DNA of 64,000 bases from positions 62,001 through 126,000 of the forward strand of contig QIAP01000039.1 of the NCBI GenBank assembly GCA_003225075.1. The letters run 5' to 3'. A model generated the notes under the pieces. It had not been told where the DNA came from, did no database searches, and saw only the letters and a program-made list of their open reading frames with translations. The stretch is from Acidobacteriota bacterium. Its GTDB lineage: Bacteria; Acidobacteriota; Terriglobia; Terriglobales; Acidobacteriaceae. Positions 17,621 through 26,703 of this stretch are shown piece by piece (within the stretch, counting starts at the first letter, position 1; each line of letters starts with the position of its first letter). The position numbers were made by a program, and so were the translations under genes.

Positions 17621-18979
17621 GTGTATTGGCCAATGTCTGTGATCGGCGTCCACATCGTACGTCTGTTCGGGATGGAGTTGTCGCGGCACACCCTGGCCCG
17701 CGCCTGCTTGTCCGCTGTTGTGGTCAGCGGCGGATTAGTGCCTTTCCATTTTCGAAAGCACCTGCCAGTTTGGGTTCGGGTTGCGTGCCTCGCGTTGATC
17801 TTCGCCAGCATCGGGATTTGCTGTGTATGGAATTTCCGGATCATGCGTTCGCATGTTGAGAACCCTCCCGAGTGGGATTTCCGAGTCTTCTGGATGTATG
17901 GAAAAGTGCTCGCTCGGCACGGCAACGTATATCTACCCAGTGAATACCAGGAATTCAAAGAGTTATTCCAGTCGGACACTCAATTCACGGAAGCTTCTCT
18001 GAATGTAGGCGCGACTTATCCACCCCACAGCATGCTTCTCTTCGAACCCCTGGGATTCTCGAATATTCACACCGCCTACCTGCTGTGGTATGTGCTCCAG
18101 ACCGCTGCCCTGGTTGCTGCCATCGAGTTGCTGCGCAGAATATTCCTCGGCGGCTCCGGTGTTTGGGGCCTGGGATTGGCGGCACTTCTGCTCTTCGCCT
18201 TGCGAGGCACTTGGGTCACTATTAATTTCGGTCAAACGAACTTTCTCGTATTGCTGCTCATACTGTTGTACTGGCGCGACCACGAACTGCCGCGTGCCGG
18301 GGTTTGGCTGGCGCTCGGAATCTTGGTCAAGTTGTATGTTGTATTCCTACTGCTCTACCCGCTACTGCGTCGCCAGTGGCTCGTAGTGGCATGGACGGTT
18401 GTCAGCAGTCTGCTCCTAGCCTTCGCGAGCCTGCTAGTGCTCGGGCCGACAACGTTCTTCAGTTATTTCACTTTGCACCCGGCAAGCCACCTGCCCAGCT
18501 GGGTATACAGCGAAAGAATCAATCAGTCGCTGCTGGCGGTCATTCTGCGCAACAGCAATGGAGGGCTGGGTAATCGTGGTCCATTGGCTCAGCCGCTGTT
18601 TTTAGCGCTGGCGCTACTATTGGCCTGTGTTACAAGCTGGCTGGTCTATCGCCTTCGGCGCCGTTGCGAGTACGGACTGGCGCTGGTGCTGGTCTTGACG
18701 CTGCTGCTCTATCCCGGAACTCTTGTTCATTACACCTTAATTCTGCTTATACCGTTGCTAGTGATCTGGGAATATCGAGAAGATTTTCCAGGGGGTATAT
18801 GGGGGACGGTCGGCTTGATTGCATTCGTTTACGGATCAATTGCGTTGCAGCAAGGGGACAGTACTTTCGCGGCAATGCTGCTTGTCTGGATGGTACTGGC
18901 TGGCCTCGCCGTATTTCGCACTCAAAATCTACAAACCATCCAGCCCGAAGGTTCGGACCTCCTTACCGCCCCACACTAA
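17621..18979 (+). CDS. GT87 (DUF2029) family polytopic mannosyltransferase-like protein
   Basis: 452 residues with about ten membrane segments. The first extracytoplasmic loop has the acidic EWDFRVFWMYG motif of the GT-C glycosyltransferase fold, and NFGQTNFLVLLLILLYWRD matches the conserved GQxN-L...R signature of GT87/DUF2029. Family members transfer sugars (often mannose) from polyprenyl-phosphate donors on the outer face of the inner membrane. GTG 17621 is chosen because GAGG lies 5 bases upstream; ATG 17633 is the alternative. It follows the hydrolases by 210 bases on the same strand but there is no direct sign that it belongs to the same pathway. The acceptor is unknown. Confidence 0.85.
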   Translation: MYWPMSVIGVHIVRLFGMELSRHTLARACLSAVVVSGGLVPFHFRKHLPVWVRVACLALIFASIGICCVWNFRIMRSHVENPPEWDFRVFWMYGKVLARHGNVYLPSEYQEFKELFQSDTQFTEASLNVGATYPPHSMLLFEPLGFSNIHTAYLLWYVLQTAALVAAIELLRRIFLGGSGVWGLGLAALLLFALRGTWVTINFGQTNFLVLLLILLYWRDHELPRAGVWLALGILVKLYVVFLLLYPLLRRQWLVVAWTVVSSLLLAFASLLVLGPTTFFSYFTLHPASHLPSWVYSERINQSLLAVILRNSNGGLGNRGPLAQPLFLALALLLACVTSWLVYRLRRRCEYGLALVLVLTLLLYPGTLVHYTLILLIPLLVIWEYREDFPGGIWGTVGLIAFVYGSIALQQGDSTFAAMLLVWMVLAGLAVFRTQNLQTIQPEGSDLLTAPH

Positions 18980-19349
18980 TCGAGATTTGAAGGCAAAACA
19001 TTTTCGACAGCCAAAACCTCAACCATCAACCGATTGCGCCACTAATCTTGGAGCAGCGCACCTATCCGTAAGTGCGTCGTGCATGCGAGCCTTGGAATTA
19101 CAACTTGGGTTCCCGCAGCGAAGATCGTTGTACTAACTATTTCTCTTTTGCAGATTGCATCTTGATTTCATCACAACTGTCATCTAACATCGCTGCCTCG
19201 TCATCTTCGTCTGAAGTTGCTTTAACCTTCTGGTTCGTGGCTTCGGTTTTTTGACTTCGTCTACTGGGTACAGCCCGCCGCTTCGCCCGCGTGTTTTCTC
19301 TTAACTCGTAATTAAGAAACAATGCAACGATTCGATTAAGGAGAAACAA
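18980..19349. other. 370-bp intergenic stretch
   Basis: No convincing gene was found. A 70-codon frame on the minus strand (19137-19349) would encode a charged, low-complexity protein and its start would overlap the ribosome-binding site of the next plus-strand gene, so it is not called. AAGGAGA at 19338-19344 belongs to the following gene. Confidence 0.5.
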
Positions 19350-19706
19350 ATGACGAAAAAAATTATGCTGGTATTGCTGGCGATGGCGTCAGTACCCGTT
19401 TGGGCCGTGCTCGACCATCCCACCCTCATCGCAAAGGCTACCGAGACACCCAGCGTTATCCTGTCTCTAAAGCGGGGCACGCCAGTGCAAGGCGACACTT
19501 TCCACCACTTTAAAATCTATCGCAGGCTGGTGGAGGCAGGTGGCTGCGGCATGGACGCTGACGATGTACAGGCGACCCCAAGGAGCTTACCCTGGACCGA
19601 CACCCACGTATTCGACTATTACCACTACGCGTACCAGGTCACGGCGGTCGCTACCGATGGAAGCGAGAGCGCCCGCAGCAATTGCGTAATCGTGAAGATC
19701 CCCTAG
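19350..19706 (+). CDS. Small exported protein with a fibronectin-III-like domain
   Basis: 118 residues. The N-terminus KKIMLVLLAMASVPVWA is a clear signal peptide. The mature part ends in DYYHYAYQVTAVATDGSE, then SARSN, a pattern typical of the last strands of a fibronectin type III or similar beta-sandwich domain. Two cysteines (in AGGCGMD and SNCVIV) could form a disulfide. AAGGAGA precedes the ATG by 5 bases. It stands alone between GT87 and a convergent membrane protein. Acidobacterial genomes carry similar small fn3 proteins; no function is known to me. Confidence 0.75.
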   Translation: MTKKIMLVLLAMASVPVWAVLDHPTLIAKATETPSVILSLKRGTPVQGDTFHHFKIYRRLVEAGGCGMDADDVQATPRSLPWTDTHVFDYYHYAYQVTAVATDGSESARSNCVIVKIP

Positions 19707-19887
19707 AAATTACCAATCTACGAGCTCCAGCGAGGACCGCACAAACTCGTCTTGGGCGCTACCGGATTGCGGGATTTGAGGGCGTGAACTGTCTCAGAAC
19801 ACCGAGGAGGTATTCAGTTGTAGCGGAATTCAAGTCAATTGAAGCACGATGGGTCCGCTGAACCCTCGACGATCCGACCTATGCGAT

Positions 19888-20310
19888 TCAGTGCGCAGCC
19901 AATGCGGGCTTGTAGATCGCTCCTATCACGACGCACACTGTCGTCCATTGAACCAGCGTACTTGCCGCCAGTTCGAGCGCGAGTTTCCTGCCTATGTTGA
20001 GCGTCACGTAGTTGGCCCCCACGAACGTACATAGCACGAAAATTCCGACCAGCACACCGAATCGGAAGCCTTCCGCGGCGCCGGGTCCGCCTTCGTAGCC
20101 CTTCGCGTTGATTATCGCGATCACGAAGGTTGCAATCAGAGTGCAAGCGAAGCCGAGCGGCATGTAGCCCATCACCGTGTCAGCCGACCGGTACACTGCG
20201 GAGTATGGAGAAAAATCTTTTCTAATGAGCAAACCTTCCACCAGGAACCCGTAGACGTAATACACAACCGTGGCAGCAAACGCAGCGATAACGATTCGTC
20301 GGTAGTTCAT
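19888..20310 (-). CDS. Small four-helix membrane protein, function unknown
   Basis: 140 residues with four predicted membrane helices (starting IVIAAFAATVVYYVYGFLVEG, then MPLGFACTLIATFVIAII, RFGVLVGIFVLCTFVGANYV and ASTLVQWTTVCVVIGAIY). The pattern resembles small DUF1761-like integral membrane proteins, but I do not recognise a specific family. AAAGGG lies 7 bases before the ATG; a TTG one codon upstream is also possible. It is convergent with the fn3 protein and lies downstream of the NHL gene on the same strand by 81 bases, perhaps in one transcript. Confidence 0.7.
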   Translation of the reverse strand: MNYRRIVIAAFAATVVYYVYGFLVEGLLIRKDFSPYSAVYRSADTVMGYMPLGFACTLIATFVIAIINAKGYEGGPGAAEGFRFGVLVGIFVLCTFVGANYVTLNIGRKLALELAASTLVQWTTVCVVIGAIYKPALAAH

Positions 20311-20391
20311 CAATCACCCTTTCGTAAGGCAATTTATGCTTCCTGGCGAACTGTTGTTCGAGCTGAAGAATGTTTGCGCGTGGTCACCGTC

Positions 20392-21486
20392 CTAGTGACT
20401 TGGTTCAAGAATTAGTTTTTGCACCCGCCAGTTTAATAACTCGCCGACGTAGATTTCGTTTTCCGACGGGCATGCGATTTCGTGAATCCACCCGAACTGT
20501 TTGAGTTGCTTGCCAGACTCGCCAAGCACGCCCAGGACTTTTCCATCGAGAGTGAGCTTGTATATCCGGCCCGGGTAGCCATCAGAACTGTACATCACCT
20601 GGTTTGGCGGAGGCGTGATGCAAATTGCCCACGGCGCTCCCGGCGCCATCGTCTGATTGCCAGTGACCGGCCCGTCACTGGCTGATAAGTTCGGCTTGTT
20701 GCCGATCGCGGGACGAGCGTTGGGATCGACGGGCACATCGATGGTGATCTGGCGAAGGAATTTGCCATCACCGTCAAACACCTGTATACGGCGGTTGCCA
20801 CGATCCGCAACGTAGACGTTGCCCGCCGCGTCAAGCGCGATGCTGTGCGGGGTACTGAACTGTCCGGGTTGGTCACCGGCTTCGCCCCACGACTTCAGCC
20901 AGTTGCCATTCTTATCAACTTTCGCGATGCGCGAATTGATGTAGCCGTCGCTGATGTAGGTGTTGCCCGCGGCGTCCCACGCCACGTCGGTCACCTGCCT
21001 GAACATGCCGTCGACAGGAGGCAGCGGCGGCTTGGGATGTTTCAACGGCGCGGTTCCTTCGTCGGAGGCTTCCTGCTTGCGCCCGAACACCATGGCGACG
21101 CGGCCCTCCCGATTGAATTTGATGACCATGTCGGAGCCTTTGTCAGTGACCCAGAGGTTGTCTTCTTTATCGACTTTCACCGTGTGGGCGAACGACCAGG
21201 CGTAAAGGTTGTGGCCGATCTCGCGCAGAAACCTGCCATCGGCGTCGAACTCCAGAAGCTGCGCAGCGCTCGCGCCGTAGGCCGGGCCAGTGCTATTGCC
21301 ACGCGAGAACACGAAGACGTGTCGCTTGGAATTGACCGCCACACCCGCCACTTCGCCGAGATACAGATCGGGAGGAAGTTTCAAAAAATCGGGCACCGAC
21401 TGATACTGAATTTCGGGAACGCGCGATGGTTGAGCGAAAAGAAAACTGGTCACGGAGAGGAAAAACAAAATCAGTGAAGATCTCAT
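20392..21486 (-). CDS. Exported NHL-repeat (six-bladed beta-propeller) protein
   Basis: 364 residues from the ATG at 21486, which has GGAGG four bases upstream and opens a signal peptide (SSLILFFLSVTSFLFAQ). The mature protein is a run of NHL-type blades: VDKEDNLWVTDKGSDMVIKF, DAAGNTYISDGYINSRIAKVD, DAAGNVYVADRGNRRIQVFD and a final blade near EIYVGELLNWRVQKL. Propellers of this type include peptidyl-alpha-hydroxyglycine lyase-like proteins and scaffolds, but catalytic residues cannot be assigned with confidence. It lies 117 bases downstream of the Gfo/Idh gene on the same strand and probably belongs to the same exported sugar-processing cluster. Confidence 0.85.
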   Translation of the reverse strand: MRSSLILFFLSVTSFLFAQPSRVPEIQYQSVPDFLKLPPDLYLGEVAGVAVNSKRHVFVFSRGNSTGPAYGASAAQLLEFDADGRFLREIGHNLYAWSFAHTVKVDKEDNLWVTDKGSDMVIKFNREGRVAMVFGRKQEASDEGTAPLKHPKPPLPPVDGMFRQVTDVAWDAAGNTYISDGYINSRIAKVDKNGNWLKSWGEAGDQPGQFSTPHSIALDAAGNVYVADRGNRRIQVFDGDGKFLRQITIDVPVDPNARPAIGNKPNLSASDGPVTGNQTMAPGAPWAICITPPPNQVMYSSDGYPGRIYKLTLDGKVLGVLGESGKQLKQFGWIHEIACPSENEIYVGELLNWRVQKLILEPSH

Positions 21487-21603
21487 CAGGCCTCCGAGTG
21501 ATGCTGAAGAAAGTAGCCAACTACCTGTATTCGGAAGAATGCGTCGCGTCATCGCACCAACCATCAAAAGTTCGTGTGTGAAGCTAAGTTCCTGTCGCTG
21601 AGT

Positions 21604-22854
21604 TCAGAGTTGGACTTGAGCTGACTGCGCCGCCTCCAAAGTGATGCGCTGCTGGCGGCGGTAAGCCAGATTAGCCATGTGCGCCGCGACCGCCGACCGG
21701 TAGCCAATGTCCACCGGAGCGTGAGGAGTTTTGCGAGTGCGCACACACTCAATCCAGTTGGACATGTGATCCTGGTCTGAGCTGTTTCCAGTGATCGCGA
21801 CCCCATCCCGCCGATTAGTCTTTTCGGGAAAATAATGAGTGGTTTCGCCGGACTTGCCGCTCACCATGTCGGTTGCTCCCGCCAGATGTTCAATGGTGCC
21901 GTCGCTTCCCAGCAAACGTTCGCCCAGTCCGTAGCGACTGTTGCTGAACGTGGACTGCCAGGTAACAACCATGTCGTTGGGGAAATCCAGGGTAACCGCG
22001 ATGGTGTCGGGTACTTCGCGGCCGTCTTTTTCTGAAAATACTCCACCCGACATGTAGGCCGCACTAGGCAGCGGCAGGTCGAGGGCTGACATGATCCAGG
22101 CAATCTGATGCACCATGTTCTCGGTGACATTGCCGCCAGAAAACTCCCAGAACAATCGCCAGTTGATGAACTTGTTGGCGTCGAAAGGGCAGTTGGGTCG
22201 TCCGTTGAGAAAGGCGTTCCAATCGACGTTGGTGGCGGTGCAATCCGAGGGCACTGGCCGCACCCATTGACCTTTTCCATGAGGGGTGTTGCGGCTCATC
22301 CAAGACTCGACTTGGGTGACCTTTCCGAGCAGCCCGTCCTTGATCCACTTTCTCGCATCGGCTAGCGCTCCGGAACTCTCATGCTGCAATCCAATCTGAA
22401 TTATCCGGTCGGATATCTTCGCTGCTTGCAGGCATTGCTCCGCCTCTGGAATGGACCACGTCATGGTTTTTTCGGCATAGAGGTCTTTGCCCGCGGCCAG
22501 CGTATCCAGAAAATGCTGGGCGTGAATATGCAACGGACTGGCCACGATGACGGCATCAATATCCTTTATGTCAAGTAAGCGGCGATGATCATTCACGGTC
22601 TGAATGCCGTTTGCGATTTGTTTTGCTTCATCGTGGCGTCGAGTGTAAACATCGGCGATGGCCACCACTTGGGCCTTGGGAAGTTCCATGACTTGCTTCA
22701 AAAGTTCCTGCCCGCGTCCGCCTACTCCGATCATGCCAATGCGCACGCGATCGTTCGCACCGAGCACCCGGGCTGGCGGGTAGGCAAGCAAGGCTGCCGC
22801 GCCTAACATCGTCTGTTGCACAAACTCACGCCGCGTCTTCTTTGCCATTGTCAT
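21604..22854 (-). CDS. Tat-exported Gfo/Idh/MocA family oxidoreductase
   Basis: 416 residues. A twin-arginine signal (KKTRREFVQQTMLGAAALLA) opens the protein. The Rossmann domain follows (RIGMIGVGGRGQELLKQV), then the conserved EKTMTW lysine motif of the family (AAGKDLYAEKTMTW) and the C-terminal substrate domain (WRLFWEFSGGNVTENMVHQ). These enzymes oxidise or reduce sugars and related polyols with tightly bound NAD(P), and Tat export of a folded, cofactor-loaded enzyme fits. GGAGG lies 3 bases before the first ATG and 9 before the ATG at 22848, which is an equally good start. Two TIM-barrel sugar isomerase-like Tat proteins precede it on the same strand. Confidence 0.92.
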   Translation of the reverse strand: MTMAKKTRREFVQQTMLGAAALLAYPPARVLGANDRVRIGMIGVGGRGQELLKQVMELPKAQVVAIADVYTRRHDEAKQIANGIQTVNDHRRLLDIKDIDAVIVASPLHIHAQHFLDTLAAGKDLYAEKTMTWSIPEAEQCLQAAKISDRIIQIGLQHESSGALADARKWIKDGLLGKVTQVESWMSRNTPHGKGQWVRPVPSDCTATNVDWNAFLNGRPNCPFDANKFINWRLFWEFSGGNVTENMVHQIAWIMSALDLPLPSAAYMSGGVFSEKDGREVPDTIAVTLDFPNDMVVTWQSTFSNSRYGLGERLLGSDGTIEHLAGATDMVSGKSGETTHYFPEKTNRRDGVAITGNSSDQDHMSNWIECVRTRKTPHAPVDIGYRSAVAAHMANLAYRRQQRITLEAAQSAQVQL

Positions 22855-22881
22855 GAACCTCCATTGTCAAATCTCTTTTGG

Positions 22882-23817
22882 TCAGCCGGTGTGCGTTTTT
22901 TGCTTCGAACGAGCATCCTTCAGATATTGCGTCGCCACGCGAGCAAAATCTGGGAATGCTATTTCGGGTTCTTCAATTTCGGGATGCCATACTTTTTCCC
23001 ACTCGAATGAGTAGACGCCCCGATAGCCGTGGTCTACGAGCACTTCTATTTGTCGTCTTACCGGCACTTCGCCACGACCCGTGAGTACGTAATGGACATC
23101 ATCGCCTTCTTTGCGAGAATCTTTGAGGTGGGTGTGGCGGATATATTTTCCAAGTTGAGCCACCGTGAAGGCGGGGTCTTCCTTCCCGCTGACAAAAGTA
23201 TGGTGCGCGTCCCAAAGCAGTGCCACGTGCGAAGAGTTGGCTTGCTCCAGGATTGTGCGCAGCGTTGGAGAATCGGTAAAGTCGCCGTGCGACTCGATCA
23301 CAACCGTGACATCTCGTGGACCGGCGTAGTCCCCAAGCTCGCGCAGCGAGTTTGCAATGTGCTCGAGAGCCTGGTCTCGGGGACCCACAATTTTGTTTCC
23401 GAAAACACGGACATAGGGCGAGCCGAGCGCGTGGGCCAGGTCGATGAAGCGGCGAGCGTCGGCCATCTGCTCCGCGTGTTTCTGCGGATCGGTATCGTGC
23501 ATGTTGGCGGAACTACTGACGCAGGAAATGCGCAGGCCGCGCGCCGCGACCTGTTTGCGTGATTCAGCAATATTCGCGGCGCTAAATTCAGGGCGCGCCG
23601 GCAAATCCATCGTGCCTTGCAAGCCGCGCAACTCGACCGCAGCAAAGCCGTTGTGCTGGGCAAAGTCGAGGATTTTTAACCAGTTCCAGCCGGGGCAGCC
23701 GAGAGTCGAAAAGCCGATCGGCAATGACTCACTTCCGGCGGCGCGGGAACAGACTCGCAGGGTCCCGATTGCAATTGCGGAACTTTGGATAAATTGCCGT
23801 CGCGTCAACTGTTTCAT
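22882..23817 (-). CDS. Tat-exported sugar phosphate isomerase/epimerase-like TIM barrel
   Basis: About 311 residues. The N-terminus LTRRQFIQSSAIAIGTLRV is a twin-arginine signal. The rest is an AP-endonuclease-2/xylose-isomerase-like TIM barrel: FSTLGCPGWNWLKILDFAQH at the first strand, VVIESHGDF and ALLWDAHHT with likely metal ligands, YIRHTHLKDSR and YSFEWEKVWHPEIEEPEIA near the end. Such enzymes isomerise or epimerise sugars, or act on 3-keto-sugars, using one divalent metal. The ATG at 23817 directly precedes the Tat motif; a TTG at 23829 is weaker. Only 27 bases separate it from the Gfo/Idh gene. Confidence 0.9.
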   Translation of the reverse strand: MKQLTRRQFIQSSAIAIGTLRVCSRAAGSESLPIGFSTLGCPGWNWLKILDFAQHNGFAAVELRGLQGTMDLPARPEFSAANIAESRKQVAARGLRISCVSSSANMHDTDPQKHAEQMADARRFIDLAHALGSPYVRVFGNKIVGPRDQALEHIANSLRELGDYAGPRDVTVVIESHGDFTDSPTLRTILEQANSSHVALLWDAHHTFVSGKEDPAFTVAQLGKYIRHTHLKDSRKEGDDVHYVLTGRGEVPVRRQIEVLVDHGYRGVYSFEWEKVWHPEIEEPEIAFPDFARVATQYLKDARSKQKTHTG

Positions 23818-23864
23818 GCAGATAACCAAATTAATGAAGATTCAGCGCGGACCAGAGATTCGAG

Positions 23865-24854
23865 TTACAGCGCTCCGGCCTGGTGCAGCTCAGCTTTCAT
23901 TCCCGCCCAACTTTGTTTCGTAGATGCTTCGGGCGTGCCCGCGCCGCGCCAGTGCGTCTCGAGGCTTACGGCATAATGATAGCCGTCACGCTTGAGGGCC
24001 TTAAACTGGCCGACCCAATCGATGATGCCTCGACCCATAGCTTCCCATTCGTAGCCATCCTGTTTCTTGACCACATCCTTACAGTGGCAATGACCAATGC
24101 GATCCTTTGGCAAGAGATTGTAGCCATCGGGATAAGGTTTCTCGCCGCGACTAGCGGCATTACCCGGGTCCCAGTTCAACATTAAATACTGAGACTTCAC
24201 CGCATTCAGGACGCGCGCCGCTTCCGCCCCGGTGGCTGTATTGCAGGAGCCTTCGTTTTCCAGGACAAGGATTATGCCCTGCTTGCCTGCTTTATCGGCG
24301 GCGTCCTGCAATTTTTCGTTGATCGCCGCACGGTACGGAGTCTGATCATCGAGGCGCCAGAAATCGAAGCAGCGGACACGATCGGCGCCGAAGGTTTTGG
24401 CCAGATCAATACTGCGTTTGAGCACTTCATCCTGCTGATCAAAAGTAAAGTCGGCCTTGAACTGATCACGTTTCGGACTGAACTTTGACTTGGGAGCGCC
24501 CGGCCAATCCACTTTGAACAGCGGACTGGCTATGTCCGTGACGCGCAGTTTGTTCTTTTTCAATATACGTTGCGCTTCCGCGACTTCGTGAGAATCCAGC
24601 TTGAGGATATTCTTGTCCCACGCACTGCGCAGTTCGATCCATTCCATGCCGAACTCCCGCGAGGCCACTTCGCAGTCATGACCAAAGTCCTGCGAAATCT
24701 CATCGTTAATTACGGCGACCCGGAAGGATGACTTTGCCGGATCCAGCGAGTCGGACACCGACTTTGCCCCTGAGGGAAGAGATGACACTTTCATCGCGGC
24801 AGCCATTGCAGCCATGCCGGCAAGAAACTCACGACGAGAAACTCGAAACGCCAT
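23865..24854 (-). CDS. Second Tat-exported sugar isomerase/epimerase-like TIM barrel
   Basis: 329 residues. FRVSRREFLAGMAAMAAAM is a twin-arginine signal. The barrel has VLENEGSCNT, LMLNWDPGNAA, GHCHCKDVVKK and YAVSLETHWRG, matching the metal-binding strands of the AP-endonuclease-2 family. It is related to, but clearly diverged from, its neighbour at 22882-23817, so the pair may act on different intermediates. GGGGAG lies 8 bases before the ATG. It is the first gene of the minus-strand run TIM barrel, TIM barrel, Gfo/Idh, NHL. This set recurs in acidobacteria and planctomycetes and is often linked to oxidation and cleavage of glycosides, an inference here. Confidence 0.9.
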   Translation of the reverse strand: MAFRVSRREFLAGMAAMAAAMKVSSLPSGAKSVSDSLDPAKSSFRVAVINDEISQDFGHDCEVASREFGMEWIELRSAWDKNILKLDSHEVAEAQRILKKNKLRVTDIASPLFKVDWPGAPKSKFSPKRDQFKADFTFDQQDEVLKRSIDLAKTFGADRVRCFDFWRLDDQTPYRAAINEKLQDAADKAGKQGIILVLENEGSCNTATGAEAARVLNAVKSQYLMLNWDPGNAASRGEKPYPDGYNLLPKDRIGHCHCKDVVKKQDGYEWEAMGRGIIDWVGQFKALKRDGYHYAVSLETHWRGAGTPEASTKQSWAGMKAELHQAGAL

Positions 24855-25061
24855 TATGTTTTCTCCCCAGGATTGGGCGCTGAGCGGGCTGATTGTACAT
24901 CCGGAGTGGGGTAGTCCTCCTGTATTCTTGCTTGAGGGAATGACGCCGATTCAGAAGCCGACTGAAAGGCAGGGTTCGAAGTTACTTATTTATCGCACAT
25001 GAAGCCAGTGAAGCCCAATATCAGTTTCTCTTGTCAGAGTCGCGAGCAAAATAAAATTAAG

Positions 25062-25739
25062 ATGATGAAACGCACCCTTTCACTCTATGTATTGCTTCTG
25101 CTGAGTCCGCTTTCTGGACTGGCAACACAGACAACTGCTCAAGCCGCGAGCCCGCAGTCGGTTCAGGACCGCAAGACCAGCAGGCCTTATACCGGCGATC
25201 TCTCCATCTTTGAGTCTCCGGGGAGAGATGAGAAACTTCAGATCAATCGGGTCATGGACATTTTGGGAATTACCGACGGAAAAACTGTGGCCGATATCGG
25301 GGCGGGATCAGGCTGGTTTACAGTTCGTGCCGCCAAACGGGTGACGGGGACCGGGAAAGTTTACGCCGTTGACATTAATCCGGAGGCGATAAATTACATC
25401 GATCAGCGCACCCAGCGGGAGCGGTTGCTTAACGTAAAGACTATCCTGAGTAAGAGCGATGATCCTCTCCTGCCCACTCAAAGTGTTGATGCCGTATTGC
25501 TGCTGAAGACCTATCACGAGGTGGAGAAACCAGTATCTCTATTACGAAACTTGCGCGCCGCACTCAAACCCGGCGCGAGAGTTGGAATTATCGACCGCAA
25601 CGGTAACGGCGAGAATCACGGCATAGGGCGTGACGTTGTTATTAAAGAGGCTGCTGAAGCTGGGTATCGTTTGCTGGGACAGTATGATTTTGTGAAAGCG
25701 GATGGGATGGACTACTTTCTGGTTTTTAGCGCCAACTGA
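25062..25739 (+). CDS. Exported class I SAM-dependent methyltransferase-like protein
   Basis: About 225 residues from ATG 25062. The N-terminus (RTLSLYVLLLLSPLSGLA) looks like a signal peptide, followed by a short linker and a class I methyltransferase fold: motif I is VADIGAGSGWFTVRAA, the acidic residue after strand 2 is in VYAVDINPEAI, and motif post-I is DAVLLLKTYHEV. A C-terminal YFLVFSAN completes the sheet. Family members bind S-adenosylmethionine, which is cytoplasmic, so a signal peptide on this fold is odd. ATG 24999 would add 21 residues and hide the signal; neither start has a strong ribosome-binding site. The gene is convergent with the sugar-binding protein. Confidence 0.8.
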   Translation: MMKRTLSLYVLLLLSPLSGLATQTTAQAASPQSVQDRKTSRPYTGDLSIFESPGRDEKLQINRVMDILGITDGKTVADIGAGSGWFTVRAAKRVTGTGKVYAVDINPEAINYIDQRTQRERLLNVKTILSKSDDPLLPTQSVDAVLLLKTYHEVEKPVSLLRNLRAALKPGARVGIIDRNGNGENHGIGRDVVIKEAAEAGYRLLGQYDFVKADGMDYFLVFSAN

Positions 25740-25761
25740 CCCTTTGCTGCGACGATTGGCA

Positions 25762-26703
25762 TCACCGGCCCGCAGAGTGTCGGGCCGCATCTGCATGAGG
25801 GCGTGCCCATCGGCTGGAGGCCAATTCTTCCAGCGATGGAATTGACGCAGGAAGCGTTAACTTTCGCTCCGGTGGTTTGATATCCCCGTGCAACGCCTGC
25901 ACCAGCATCTCCAGAGCCGTGCCCGTATTAGGTGGAACGAAAATGGTTGCGGCCAGCAATCCACTGCGCACCCATGCCTGGCCGGTCTTGGGCAGGCCGT
26001 CGCAACCAGTAAAAGGTAGAGCCAGCCACCGCTCTCGGTCGCTTCCTTGTTCCTGAAATGCTTTTCTGGCGCCCACGACCATGGAATCATCCTGCGCGGC
26101 GATCACGTCAATGCGTGACTCACGTGAGGTGGACAATCGCAGCCATGAATTAATAGCTTTGAATGCGCTTGCTTCGGTCCAATTTGCTTTCAATGTCTTT
26201 ACTTGAATATCTACGCGCTTGGTTTCGTACATTCCGGCTGTCCGTTGGCGAGCCGCGGAGCTTTCGGACGGTCCTTGAATATATAAAACGGTGCCGCCTT
26301 TGGGGAGGAGCGCTCCAAACTGGCGCCCTTGAATTCGCCCGATTTCCTCGTGATCTGAGCTGATGGCAAAACAAGGTACTGGATAAGTGCGGAGTTCCGT
26401 GAGGTAATCGACATCCCGGTTCAGGACGACCCATCCGATACCCGCCGTGACCGCAGCTCGGGCTACCTGGGGCAGTGCGGTAGCTCCCACCGGTTCAAAC
26501 ACAACCGCATCGGGACGAGAATTTGTGGAAGACTGGATAATCTTCAGTATTTGCTGGCTCTGATTGATGGCATCATTATCGGCATGAATAATTTGTATGC
26601 TGATTCCTAAGCGGCGCGCCGCTTCTTCCGCAGCCTGTGCCTGCTCCAGCTGGTAATCGTTATCATTCGTGGTCAGCGCGATTAGGACGTTAAGCTTTTT
26701 CAT
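25762..26703 (-). CDS. Periplasmic-binding-protein-like sugar sensor without signal peptide
   Basis: 313 residues with the two-domain type I periplasmic-binding fold of RbsB/LacI (KKLNVLIALTTNDNDYQLEQ, PDAVVFEPVGATALPQVARA, DVIAAQDDSMVVGARKAF, ATIFVPPNTGTALEMLVQAL). The protein begins directly at the first beta strand with no signal peptide, so it should stay in the cytoplasm. There is no helix-turn-helix domain, and no ABC transporter genes are adjacent. A ligand-binding regulator partner or adaptor role is possible. The 3' end contains an inverted repeat GGCCCG/CGGGCC (25767-25786) at the convergent junction, without a T-run. The start ATG is the only sensible one. Confidence 0.8.
   Translation of the reverse strand: MKKLNVLIALTTNDNDYQLEQAQAAEEAARRLGISIQIIHADNDAINQSQQILKIIQSSTNSRPDAVVFEPVGATALPQVARAAVTAGIGWVVLNRDVDYLTELRTYPVPCFAISSDHEEIGRIQGRQFGALLPKGGTVLYIQGPSESSAARQRTAGMYETKRVDIQVKTLKANWTEASAFKAINSWLRLSTSRESRIDVIAAQDDSMVVGARKAFQEQGSDRERWLALPFTGCDGLPKTGQAWVRSGLLAATIFVPPNTGTALEMLVQALHGDIKPPERKLTLPASIPSLEELASSRWARPHADAARHSAGR

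Noticed and set aside
19137-19349. 70-codon minus-strand frame of acidic, charged composition
   Set aside because: Its start overlaps the ribosome-binding site of the next plus-strand gene and it has no ribosome-binding site or recognisable features.
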